Below are positions 1 to 6,033 of a stretch of 7,733 nucleotides of DNA, one piece after another; position 1 is the first letter of the stretch, and every line of letters starts with the position of its first letter. The notes below the pieces were generated by a model. The model was given only the letters and a program-made list of their open reading frames with translations. It was not told the DNA's origin and ran no database searches. This DNA is from Moraxellaceae bacterium (GTDB lineage: Bacteria > Pseudomonadota > Gammaproteobacteria > Pseudomonadales > Moraxellaceae). The stretch spans positions 1-7,733 of the forward strand of contig JAUXNL010000148.1 in the NCBI GenBank assembly GCA_030684415.1, in the 5' to 3' direction. The translations under genes and the position numbers were made by a program.

Positions 1-162
1 ACAGTAGTTCATGAACAGCTTGGCACCGTTCTGCAGGGAAACGCGATCCTTGTGATTCACCGGAGCAACTTCACACTTCTCCAGCTCACCACAACCACCG
101 CCCGCTGCCTGTGCCAGCAGAGGGGAAAACGCCAGCATCACGAAAAGAATGAGCTTTTTCAT
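1..162 (-). CDS. petC: Cytochrome c1 (bc1 complex), N-terminal part, cut by window edge
   Basis: Heme-carrying subunit of the cytochrome bc1 complex; it passes electrons from the Rieske protein to soluble or membrane-bound cytochrome c on the periplasmic side. Only the first 54 codons are in the window. They start MKKLILFVMLAFSPLLAQA, a typical signal peptide with a probable AQA cleavage site, and end in KLFMNYC. In this family that Cys is the first of the CxxCH heme-binding motif, but the rest of the motif lies outside the window. The ATG shares one base with the petB stop (TGATG), with a GGGGGAG ribosome binding site about 7 bases upstream, so translation is probably coupled to petB. It is the third gene of petABC. 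Identity rests on the signal peptide, the SLQNGAKLFMNYC-type sequence and the operon position. Confidence 0.92.
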   Translation of the reverse strand, partial: MKKLILFVMLAFSPLLAQAAGGGCGELEKCEVAPVNHKDRVSLQNGAKLFMNYC

Positions 163-1421
163 CAGTGGCTCCCCCCGGTGACACGATCAGGTACCGGCTT
201 GCATTTTTCAATCGAGGTATAAACGGGCATCAGTATAAAGAAGGCGAAGTACAGGAAGGTCAGTACACGCGCCAACAATGTGTTATCGATACCCAGCGTT
301 GTGCCACTGGAAGGAACAACGCCCAGATAACCCAACACCACAAAGCTGATGACAAAGATGACCATCCAGACCTTGCTCATCCAGCCCTTGTAGCGAATGG
401 ATTTGACCGGGCTGCGATCCAGCCAGGGCAGTACGAACATGATGGCAATGGCAGCTCCCATGACAACCACACCCGGGAAGGCGGAGCCGAACATGGAGGG
501 AACGGCACGCAACATGGCGTAGAACGGAGTGTAGTACCACACCGGCGCAATATGATCGGGCGTCTTCAGCGGGTTGGCCGGCTCGAAGTTAGGGCGCTCG
601 AGGAAGTAGCCACCTCCATCAGGGAAGAAGAAGACCACCACCGAGAAAATGGCGAGGAAAACCACAATCCCGACCAGATCATGAACGGTGTAATACGGAT
701 GGAAAGGAATACCGTCCAACGGAATGCCATCCGGACCCTTGTTCTTCTTGATCTCGATGCCGTCAGGATTGTTCGAGCCGACATGATGCAGCGCCACAAG
801 GTGCATGAAGACCAACGCCACCAGCACCAGCGGAATCGCCACCACATGCAGGGCGAAGAAGCGGTTCAGGGTTGCACCGGAAATCAGGAAGTCGCCGCGT
901 ACCCAGGTCACCAGCTCGCCGCCGATGAATGGCACGGCACCCGCCAGGTTCAGAATCACCTGCGCGCCCCAGTAGGACATGTTGCCCCATGGCAGCAGGT
1001 AGCCGAAGAAGCCTTCTGCCATCAGGCAGAGATAAATCAGCATGCCGAAGATCCACACCAGCTCACGCGGCTTTTTATAGGAGCCGTAGAGCAAACCACG
1101 GAACATGTGCAGATAAACGACCACAAAGAACGCCGACGCGCCGGTCGAGTGCAGGTAACGGAGCAGCCAGCCGTATTCCACATCACGCATGATGTATTCG
1201 ACTGAATCGAATGCACCTTCGCCGCTGGGGTTATACGACATGGTCAGCCAGATACCGGTGACCAACTGATTGACCAGCACCACCATCGACAGCACACCGA
1301 AGAAATACCAGAAGTTGAAGTTCTTCGGCGCGTAGTACTTGGACATGTGGTATTCGTAAGTTTCCGTTGCCGGAAACCGTGCATCCACCCATCCCATCAT
1401 ATTCTTGAAGAGCTTGTTCAT
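162..1421 (-). CDS. petB: Cytochrome b of the bc1 complex
   Basis: Membrane-embedded quinol-oxidising core of the bc1 complex, 419 residues, carrying hemes bL and bH and forming the Qo and Qi sites. Four heme-ligand histidines are visible: H91 and H105 (LHSTGA, YLHMFRG), and H192 and H207 (ALHVVAI, FMHLVALHH). The second pair is 15 positions apart, against 14 in mitochondrial cytochrome b. GYLLPWGNMSYWGA at 140-153 is the conserved Qo region, and the Qo motif at 293-296 is PVWY, where mitochondria have PEWY. The GSNNPDG loop follows helix D, and several hydrophobic segments continue to the C-terminus, so this is a full-length cytochrome b rather than a split b6/subunit IV. Start ATG overlaps the petA stop by one base (TGATG) with a GGGAG site upstream; its own stop overlaps petC in the same way. 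Confidence 0.98.
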   Translation of the reverse strand: MNKLFKNMMGWVDARFPATETYEYHMSKYYAPKNFNFWYFFGVLSMVVLVNQLVTGIWLTMSYNPSGEGAFDSVEYIMRDVEYGWLLRYLHSTGASAFFVVVYLHMFRGLLYGSYKKPRELVWIFGMLIYLCLMAEGFFGYLLPWGNMSYWGAQVILNLAGAVPFIGGELVTWVRGDFLISGATLNRFFALHVVAIPLVLVALVFMHLVALHHVGSNNPDGIEIKKNKGPDGIPLDGIPFHPYYTVHDLVGIVVFLAIFSVVVFFFPDGGGYFLERPNFEPANPLKTPDHIAPVWYYTPFYAMLRAVPSMFGSAFPGVVVMGAAIAIMFVLPWLDRSPVKSIRYKGWMSKVWMVIFVISFVVLGYLGVVPSSGTTLGIDNTLLARVLTFLYFAFFILMPVYTSIEKCKPVPDRVTGGSH

Positions 1422-2023
1422 CAGGCAGCTCCCTTCTCGATACCAATGTTCAGCACAGTTTCAGACTCGAAGCTGTACGGAGGCACCTCAAGATTCTTCG
1501 GCGCCGGCATGCCCTTGTAGACACGGCCGGCCAGATCGAATTTCGAGCCATGGCAGGGGCAGAAAAAGCCGCCTTCCCAGTTGGTCACCGGCACACCACC
1601 AATCTTGCCGACTTCCGGCTCATACAGTGGCGAGCAACCAAGATGCGTGCAGATGCCTGTCAGCACCGCATACTCAGGATTGATGGAGCGATGCGCGTTG
1701 CGGGCATACTCGGGCTGCTGAGCCACATCATCCGATGCGGGGTCTTGCAGATCGGATTCGATCTTGCCGAGACCGGCGAGCATTTCGGGCGTACGACGCA
1801 CGACCCAGACCGGCTTGCCGCGCCATTCGATAACAACCTTCTGGCCTGGCTCAAGCTGGCTGACATCCGCAGTCACCGGCGCGCCAGCGGCTCTGGCCTT
1901 GGCACTGGGATTCCAGGATTTCACAAACGGAACGGCCACTCCCGCGACACCTGCTGCGCCCACCGCACCGGTGAAAGCGATCAGCAGCCGCCGGCGACCT
2001 ACATTCACGCCGTCAGTACTCAT
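1421..2023 (-). CDS. petA: Rieske iron-sulfur subunit of the bc1 complex
   Basis: Ubiquinol-cytochrome c reductase iron-sulfur protein, 200 residues. It takes the first electron from quinol at the Qo site and shuttles it to cytochrome c1. The two 2Fe-2S binding boxes are CTHLGC (125-130) and CPCHGS (155-160), supplying two Cys and two His ligands and the usual disulfide. The N-terminus has a GRRRLLI twin-arginine-like motif (9-15) followed by a small-residue-rich hydrophobic stretch, consistent with a Tat-inserted, uncleaved membrane anchor. I chose the ATG at 2023 because GGAG sits at 2033-2036, nine bases upstream; a TTG eight codons earlier (2047) has no such site. First gene of petABC, with a candidate promoter about 100 bases upstream. 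Confidence 0.97.
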   Translation of the reverse strand: MSTDGVNVGRRRLLIAFTGAVGAAGVAGVAVPFVKSWNPSAKARAAGAPVTADVSQLEPGQKVVIEWRGKPVWVVRRTPEMLAGLGKIESDLQDPASDDVAQQPEYARNAHRSINPEYAVLTGICTHLGCSPLYEPEVGKIGGVPVTNWEGGFFCPCHGSKFDLAGRVYKGMPAPKNLEVPPYSFESETVLNIGIEKGAA

Positions 2024-2052
2024 CAACGTACACTCCAAACGAAGCAACCGAG

Positions 2053-2068
2053 CCTATCCATCGATAGG
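2053..2068. repeat. Small inverted repeat in the petA leader
   Basis: CCTATC and GATAGG form a perfect 6-bp inverted repeat around a 4-base loop (CATC). It lies in the untranslated leader between the candidate petABC promoter and the petA ribosome binding site. It could fold in the mRNA or be a protein site; no T-run follows, so it is not an intrinsic terminator. Function unknown. Confidence 0.4.
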
Positions 2069-2119
2069 TCCTGCCCGAACTGCGGAAAGCGCCAGTCGAG
2101 CCTGAAAAAAAGCCTGCGG

Positions 2120-2148
2120 ATGATAATGAAATCACCCACAGATAACAA
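2120..2148 (-). promoter_or_regulatory. Candidate sigma70-type promoter for petABC
   Basis: On the minus strand TTGTTA (2148-2143) and TATCAT (2125-2120) are separated by exactly 17 bases. They match the -35 and -10 consensus at 4/6 and 5/6 positions. This predicts a transcript start near 2113 and a leader of about 90 bases before petA. It lies downstream of the strong terminator that ends the rplM-rpsI-tRNA unit, where a new promoter is needed. Assigned by eye only. Confidence 0.55.
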
Positions 2149-2217
2149 GGACAGAACTCGTACACAACAGACGGAAACACTCGTCTTGCCGCAGGAAAAC
2201 CCACTTTTCAGCCGACC

Positions 2218-2253
2218 AAAAAAAAGCGCCACCGGCAAACCGGTGGCGCTTTT
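2218..2253 (-). terminator. Strong intrinsic terminator after tRNA-Gln
   Basis: A perfect 11-bp stem (2225-2235 with 2240-2250, AGCGCCACCGG and its complement) closes a 4-base loop and is followed on the minus strand by an eight-T run. It lies 5 bases downstream of the tRNA-Gln 3' end and separates the rplM-rpsI-tRNA unit from petABC. The plus-strand side has a run of only four Ts, so it could also stop transcripts in that direction, though less well. Confidence 0.92.
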
Positions 2254-2258
2254 CTGAT

Positions 2259-2332
2259 TGGCTGGGGAACTAGGATTTGAACCTAGACAGACGGAGTCAG
2301 AGTCCGTAGTCCTACCGTTAGACGATTCCCCA
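2259..2332 (-). tRNA. tRNA-Gln (anticodon CUG)
   Basis: A complete 74-base cloverleaf with an encoded CCA end. The 7-bp acceptor stem TGGGGAA pairs with TTCCCCA, followed by discriminator G and CCA. The D arm GTC...GAC encloses a GG-containing loop. The anticodon stem ACGGA/TCCGT holds the loop CTCTGAC with anticodon CTG (plus-strand 2298-2300), and the T arm is CTAGG-TTCAAAT-CCTAG. The anticodon reads CAG, and the U1 start is typical of bacterial tRNA-Gln. It lies 42 bases downstream of rpsI with no evident terminator or promoter between them, so it is probably co-transcribed with rplM-rpsI and released by tRNA processing. Confidence 0.96.
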
Positions 2333-2350
2333 ACATCCGGACTGTCCACG

Positions 2351-2368
2351 GGAGGCGCGAACGCCTCC
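2351..2368 (-). other. Hairpin between rpsI and tRNA-Gln
   Basis: GGAGGCG and CGCCTCC form a perfect 7-bp stem around a four-base loop (TTCG on the minus strand), six bases after the rpsI stop codon. No T-run follows, so it looks like an RNA 3'-end stabiliser or processing structure rather than a terminator. Its position between rpsI and the tRNA fits a role in separating the mRNA from the tRNA precursor, which is inference. Confidence 0.5.
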
Positions 2369-2374
2369 GGCAGA

Positions 2375-2767
2375 TTAACGCTTGGAGTACTGCGGACGTT
2401 TGCGGGCTTTGCGCAGACCAACCTTCTTACGCTCGACTTCACGCGCATCACGCGTCACGAAACCAGCTTTACGCAGCGGCGAACGCAGGTCTTCGCTGTA
2501 CTCGATCAGGGCGCGGGTGATGCCATGACGAATGGCGCCGGCCTGGCCGCCAATACCGCCACCTGCCACCGTCACCTTGACGTCAAATTTTTCGAGCATT
2601 TCAACCAGCTCAAGCGGCTGACGCACAATCATGCGTGCCGTTTCGCGACCGAAGTAAACATCCAGCGTACGGTCATTGACCGTGATCTTGCCGGTGCCTG
2701 CGCTGAGGAACACGCGGGCGGTTGCCGTCTTGCGACGACCAGTACCGTAGTTGGCTTGTGCAGTCAT
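2375..2767 (-). CDS. rpsI: 30S ribosomal protein S9
   Basis: Small-subunit ribosomal protein uS9, 130 residues, the same length as the E. coli protein. It sits in the 30S head and its C-terminal tail reaches the P-site tRNA. The sequence has the family's YGTGRRKTATARVF opening, the central GGGIGGQAGAIRHGI block (69-83) and the basic tail KKVGLRKARKRPQYSKR ending in the invariant Lys-Arg. The ATG lies 10 bases after the rplM stop, with GGAAG just upstream, so the two genes form the classic L13-S9 operon. Confidence 0.99.
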   Translation of the reverse strand: MTAQANYGTGRRKTATARVFLSAGTGKITVNDRTLDVYFGRETARMIVRQPLELVEMLEKFDVKVTVAGGGIGGQAGAIRHGITRALIEYSEDLRSPLRKAGFVTRDAREVERKKVGLRKARKRPQYSKR

Positions 2768-2777
2768 GGCTTCCGAC

Positions 2778-3206
2778 TCAGATCTTCAGTTCTTGCGGCT
2801 GCTGGGCAGCGTGCGGATGTTCGGCACCGCCGTACACCTTCAGTTTGCTGAACATGGCGCGGCCCAACGGACCTTTCGGCAACATGCCCTTCACGGCAAT
2901 TTCGAGGGGCTTTTCGGGCTTGGCCACGACGAGCTTTTCGAAGCTGACGCTCTTCAGACCACCCGGATAACCGGTGTGGTGGTAATACTGCTTTGCAAGC
3001 GCCTTGTTGCCAGTAACGGCAATCTTGCCTGCATTGATGACGACAATGTAGTCACCGGTATCGACATGCGGGGTGTATTCCGGCTTGTGCTTGCCGCGCA
3101 GACGGCGGGCGAGCTCGGTCGCAAGGCGGCCGAGGGTCTTGCCATCGGCATCGACCACAAACCAGTCACGCTTCACCGTTTCCGGCTTGGCACTGATAGT
3201 CTTCAT
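2778..3206 (-). CDS. rplM: 50S ribosomal protein L13
   Basis: Large-subunit ribosomal protein uL13, an early assembly protein that binds 23S rRNA. Using the ATG at 3206 gives 142 residues starting MKTISAKPETVKRDW, equal in length and start to E. coli L13. A GTG six codons upstream is open but not supported by the family start. Conserved blocks include GKTLGRLATELARRLRGKHK, YTPHVDTGDY, YYHHTGYPGG and VKGMLPKGPLGR. The ribosome binding site is weak (AGG ten bases before ATG), and the leader carries direct repeats and a hairpin. E. coli L13 is known to repress its own mRNA, so this leader may be where that happens. First gene of rplM-rpsI. Confidence 0.99.
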   Translation of the reverse strand: MKTISAKPETVKRDWFVVDADGKTLGRLATELARRLRGKHKPEYTPHVDTGDYIVVINAGKIAVTGNKALAKQYYHHTGYPGGLKSVSFEKLVVAKPEKPLEIAVKGMLPKGPLGRAMFSKLKVYGGAEHPHAAQQPQELKI

Positions 3207-3211
3207 TGCAT

Positions 3212-3249
3212 TAAGGCCTGTCACTAAGGGCTGTCAGCGGGAGTCCCGC
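3212..3249 (-). promoter_or_regulatory. Structured rplM leader: tandem repeat and hairpin
   Basis: Two near-identical 12-mers, TGACAGCCCTTA (3236-3225) and TGACAGGCCTTA (3223-3212), lie head to tail with one base between them, ending five bases before the rplM ATG. Just upstream GCGGG-ACT-CCCGC (3249-3237) forms a 5-bp hairpin. Everything here is downstream of the candidate promoter, so it would be in the mRNA. It is a candidate binding site for L13 feedback control of translation; that role is inference from the known autoregulation of E. coli rplM. Confidence 0.5.
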
Positions 3250-3263
3250 CAAAGAGGACGCGC

Positions 3264-3292
3264 ATCTTACCCAAGCGCTTCCTCTTTGACAA
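3264..3292 (-). promoter_or_regulatory. Candidate sigma70-type promoter for rplM-rpsI
   Basis: On the minus strand TTGTCA (3292-3287, 5/6 match to the -35 consensus) is followed after exactly 17 bases by TAAGAT (3269-3264, 4/6 match to the -10 consensus). The predicted start near 3257 gives a leader of about 50 bases. It is well placed between the acyl-CoA dehydrogenase stop and rplM. Confidence 0.65.
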
Positions 3293-3323
3293 CAGGTGTT
3301 CCGGCCAAAATCCGGTACACCTG
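3293..3323. repeat. 12-bp inverted repeat abutting the rplM -35 box
   Basis: CAGGTGTTCCGG (3293-3304) and CCGGTACACCTG (3312-3323) are inverted copies with one mismatch, around a 7-base spacer CCAAAAT. The inner edge touches the -35 hexamer of the candidate rplM promoter. No T-run follows in either direction, so a terminator is unlikely. The arrangement resembles a binding site for a dimeric regulator upstream of a promoter; no regulator is identified. Confidence 0.5.
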
Positions 3324-3360
3324 CCAGATGCGTCATTCCCGACGCCGCCAACGGCCGTCT

Positions 3361-3395
3361 ATATAAGGAAGCTAAGGGCCGGCGCCCGCGCTTCC
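3361..3395 (-). terminator. Weak candidate terminator after the acyl-CoA dehydrogenase
   Basis: Eight bases past the dehydrogenase stop, GGAAGC and GCTTCC pair around an inner GGGC/GCCC stem, then TTATATAG follows on the minus strand. The stem is interrupted and the T-run is poor, so termination here would be partial at best. Confidence 0.3.
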
Positions 3396-3403
3396 GGCGG
3401 ATA

Positions 3404-4546
3404 TCAGGCCAGCACAGCGCGGGCGATGATGGTCTTCATGATCTCGTTGGTGCCCCCGTAGATGCGCTGGACACGGGCATCCGCCCACATGCGCGCCACC
3501 GGGTACTCCCACATGTAGCCGTAGCCACCGTGCAACTGCACGCACTCGTCGATCACCTCGCACTGCAGGTCGGTAATCATGTACTTGGCGGCGGCAGCGG
3601 TCGGGATGTCGAGCTTGCCCTGCATGTGCAGCTCCAGGCAGCGATCCACAAAGACACGCCCTTGCATGACACGGCTGTGCAGCTCGGCCAGCTTGAACTG
3701 GGTGTTCTGGAAATCGGCGATGTGCTTGCCGAAAGCCTTACGCTCCTTGACGTAATTGACCGTGTGCTGCAACGCACCTTCGGCCATGGCAATGCCGTTG
3801 ACGGCAATACCCAGACGCTCCTGCGGCAGTTCCTGCATCAGGTAAGCAAAGCCTTTGCCTTCTTCGCCGATGAGATTCCCGACCGGCACGCGTACATCCT
3901 GGAAAAACAACTCCGACGTGTCTTGCGCCTTCATGCCGACCTTGTGCAGGTTGCGGCCCTTGGTGAAGCCCGGCGTGCCGCCTTCAACAATGATGAGTGA
4001 AACACCTTTCGCACCTGCGGTGGGATCGGTCTTGGTCACCACGATGACGATGTCGGCGTGCTGGCCGTTGGTGATGAAGGTCTTGGAGCCATTGATGACG
4101 TAGTGATCGCCATCGCGCACCGCCGTCGTGCGCACGCCCTGCAAGTCGGAGCCGGCACCCGGCTCGGTCATGGCGATGGCGCCCACCATCTCGCCGGTAA
4201 TCATTTTCGGCAGGTACTTCTGCTTCATCTCGGCACTGCCGTAATGCTCGATATACGGCGCCACGATGTCGGTGTGCAGACCAAAACCGATGCCGGTCAG
4301 GCCCAGACGGGAGATTTCTTCCATCACGATCACGGAATAGAGGTAGTCCGCGCCAATGCCGCCGTTTTCTTCAGACACGCAGGGGCACAGCAGCCCTTGC
4401 TCACCGGCCTTGTTCCAGAGCGCACGATCAATCTGGCCATCCTCTTCCCATTGCGCGTGAAACGGCACGGCTTCTTTGTCGAAAAATTTCCGCACGGTAT
4501 CGCGGAAAGCATCGTGGTCACTGTTGAACAGGGTACGAGGAATCAT
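3404..4546 (-). CDS. Acyl-CoA dehydrogenase, long-chain (LCAD) type
   Basis: FAD-dependent enzyme that introduces the trans-2,3 double bond into acyl-CoA, the first step of beta-oxidation or of branched/short acyl-CoA breakdown, passing electrons to electron-transferring flavoprotein. The 380 residues are full length for the family. N-terminal helices cover roughly 1-120, a beta domain with the signatures AMTEPGAGSDL (125-135) and ITNG (158-161) follows, and the C-terminal helical domain has KERKAFGK (267-274), LHGGYGY (338-344) and RIYGGTNEIMK (361-371). Medium-chain enzymes have a catalytic Glu in YEGT, but here that position is Gly364. The LPQERL motif supplies Glu243, the place used by long-chain and isovaleryl-CoA dehydrogenases. 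Chain-length preference cannot be read from sequence. The start has GGAG eight bases upstream. It is separated from zapE by 95 bases containing a tandem repeat, so it is probably its own unit. Confidence 0.93.
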   Translation of the reverse strand: MIPRTLFNSDHDAFRDTVRKFFDKEAVPFHAQWEEDGQIDRALWNKAGEQGLLCPCVSEENGGIGADYLYSVIVMEEISRLGLTGIGFGLHTDIVAPYIEHYGSAEMKQKYLPKMITGEMVGAIAMTEPGAGSDLQGVRTTAVRDGDHYVINGSKTFITNGQHADIVIVVTKTDPTAGAKGVSLIIVEGGTPGFTKGRNLHKVGMKAQDTSELFFQDVRVPVGNLIGEEGKGFAYLMQELPQERLGIAVNGIAMAEGALQHTVNYVKERKAFGKHIADFQNTQFKLAELHSRVMQGRVFVDRCLELHMQGKLDIPTAAAAKYMITDLQCEVIDECVQLHGGYGYMWEYPVARMWADARVQRIYGGTNEIMKTIIARAVLA

Positions 4547-4570
4547 GGCAGTGTCTCCGGTTAAGTTGCC

Positions 4571-4598
4571 TTTTGTGTGGTGCGTTTTGTGTGGTGCA
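4571..4598. repeat. Two-copy 14-bp tandem repeat upstream of the acyl-CoA dehydrogenase
   Basis: TTTTGTGTGGTGCG (4571-4584) is followed directly by TTTTGTGTGGTGCA (4585-4598), identical except for the last base. It lies 25-52 bases upstream of the dehydrogenase ATG, in the 95-base gap after zapE. I see no convincing -10/-35 pair in that gap. The repeat may be an operator for a regulator of this gene or simply a slippage duplication. Confidence 0.6.
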
Positions 4599-4641
4599 CT
4601 TTGTCGCTACAGAAAAACGGTATGACCGGCCATGCGCCACC

Positions 4642-5736
4642 TCAAGGACGATGTTCACGGGCCAAATACTCTCTGGACTGCATTTCCAGAAGCCGCGACT
4701 GCGTGCGCTGGAACTCGAACGCCAGCTTGCTGCCGACATACAATTCGTGAATCGGCACCGCGGCTGAAACAATCAGGTTCACATTGCGGTCGTAAAATTC
4801 GTCCACCAGATTGATGAAGCGACGCGCCGCATCATTGAGCTGATCATCCATTTGCGGCACGCGGGCCAGCAGCACGGTGTGATATTCACGCGCCAGCTCG
4901 ATGTAATCCGACGCCGAGCGGGCCGCGACACAGAGCTCGGCAAATGTCGTCCAGAGCACATCGTCGGTGCAGGCCGTCACATCAATGTGGCGATCATTGA
5001 TGATGATGGGATGGCACTCCACATGCAGGCCGCTGGTCAGCTCGCCAAAGCTCTGGCTCAGACTAGTTTCGGCACCTTCATCCAGCGGCCAGTGGTACAG
5101 CTCGGCCTTTTCCAGCACGCGCAGGCGGTAGTCGACACCCGAATCCACATTGATGACATCGCAATGCTGCTTGAGCAGGGCGATGGCCGGGAGGAAGCGC
5201 TCGCGCTGCAAGCCATTCTCGTACAGACGGTCGGGCACGATGTTGCTGGTAGCGATCAGCGTCACGCCGCGCGCAAACAGTTTTTCAAACAAGCCGCCGA
5301 GCAACATGGCATCCGTGATGTCGGTAACAAAGAACTCATCGAAACAGATGACGACTGACTCATCAAAAAGCGTGTCCGCCACGATATCCAGCGGATTCTG
5401 CGTGCCACGCAAGGCATTCAGCTCTTTGTGCACGCGCTGCATGAAGCGGTGAAAGTGAATGCGTTGTTTGCGCCGGAACGGTAGCGCTTCGAAAAAAATG
5501 TCCATGAGGTAGGTCTTGCCACGGCCCACCCCACCCCACATGTACAGCCCCTGCACCGGCTGCTTCATCTGCTTTTGCGCCACCAGCCGGCCAAGCCCGC
5601 GTGACTTTTTGACCGCCTCGTAACGGGCCACCAGCTCGTCCGCCACACGCTGCAACTGGCGCACGGCATTTTCCTGCGCGGCATCGTGACGAAAGTCGGG
5701 GCGCGCAAGGTCGCGCTGGTAATGCTGCATGGGCAT
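4642..5736 (-). CDS. zapE: Cell division protein ZapE (AFG1-like ATPase)
   Basis: P-loop ATPase of the AFG1/ZapE family. In E. coli ZapE associates with the Z-ring and influences FtsZ bundling; mitochondrial relatives act in respiratory-complex quality control. With the ATG at 5736 the protein is 364 residues (E. coli about 375). Walker A is GGVGRGKT (68-75), Walker B is VVICFDEF (128-135), sensor-like ATSN is near 162-165, and NGLQRERFLP follows. The C-terminal RRFINLVDEFYDRNVNL and the FEFQRTQSRLLEMQSREYL ending are typical of the family. A second ATG two codons on (5730) is equally possible; neither has a strong ribosome binding site. An in-frame TTG at 5757 is less likely. Its neighbours rplM-rpsI and the zapG-like gene match the conserved zapG-zapE-rplM-rpsI neighbourhood of Gammaproteobacteria, here with extra genes in between. 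Confidence 0.97.
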   Translation of the reverse strand: MPMQHYQRDLARPDFRHDAAQENAVRQLQRVADELVARYEAVKKSRGLGRLVAQKQMKQPVQGLYMWGGVGRGKTYLMDIFFEALPFRRKQRIHFHRFMQRVHKELNALRGTQNPLDIVADTLFDESVVICFDEFFVTDITDAMLLGGLFEKLFARGVTLIATSNIVPDRLYENGLQRERFLPAIALLKQHCDVINVDSGVDYRLRVLEKAELYHWPLDEGAETSLSQSFGELTSGLHVECHPIIINDRHIDVTACTDDVLWTTFAELCVAARSASDYIELAREYHTVLLARVPQMDDQLNDAARRFINLVDEFYDRNVNLIVSAAVPIHELYVGSKLAFEFQRTQSRLLEMQSREYLAREHRP

Positions 5737-6033
5737 GGCAGGTGATCCGGGTCGCAAAAGGCAAAACGCTGATTGGCGGACAAGCAGCAGACTTGCGGGT
5801 CAGGGCGCGAGTGTACCCACTGCCGATACCGGCGCAACTGGCCGAGGCATGAACAGCCCCCGTCAGGCGGCGAAAAACACCTGTCACCGCCAGAGTCGAC
5901 GCCCACTCACGAGTCCCCCAGAGGAATCTATGAGCAACGGCGCTGATTAATGAAAGGAGTCGCGATCACCACTTGAAAGCACCGGGCCACCGCCCACGAG
6001 TAGTCGACGAAAGTCGGGTAGCCTCCCTGTTGC
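5737..6033. other. 297-base gap between the hydrolase and zapE
   Basis: I see no convincing gene here. On the plus strand a GAGGA run at 5921-5925 precedes ATG at 5930, but the frame closes after six codons (MSNGAD), and longer open frames here are chance overlaps of neighbouring genes. A possible zapE promoter lies inside the gap. There is no clear intrinsic terminator after the hydrolase. Confidence 0.5.
5810..5837 (-). promoter_or_regulatory. Possible zapE promoter
   Basis: On the minus strand TTGCGC (5837-5832) and TACACT (5815-5810) are 16 bases apart. The -10 matches 4/6 consensus positions and the -35 only 3/6. The place, about 75 bases before the zapE start, is suitable, but the match is weak. 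Confidence 0.35.

Noticed and set aside
165..1205. Long open frame of 346 codons on the plus strand opposite petB
   Set aside because: It is antisense to an unambiguous cytochrome b gene, its product is a low-complexity His/Gln/Arg-rich sequence with no recognisable domain, and it has no good ribosome binding site. It is a by-product of codon bias.
2351..2368. Intrinsic terminator directly after rpsI
   Set aside because: The hairpin is good but is followed by a mixed GC-rich sequence rather than a T-run, and the true terminator lies after the tRNA.
2023..2451. 142-codon minus-strand frame spanning rpsI end, tRNA-Gln, terminator and petA leader
   Set aside because: It runs through a perfect tRNA cloverleaf and a strong intrinsic terminator, so it cannot be a normal coding region.
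5363..5906. Open frames on the minus strand covering the zapE start and its upstream region
   Set aside because: They overlap zapE in another frame, have Cys/Arg/Ala-rich composition without domains, and the zapE frame carries clear Walker motifs.
5921..5950. GAGGA followed by ATG and a six-codon frame (MSNGAD) on the plus strand
   Set aside because: The spacing between the purine run and ATG is very short, no plus-strand gene follows for over 800 bases, and there is no attenuator-like structure. It could be a gene remnant, but nothing in the sequence supports one.
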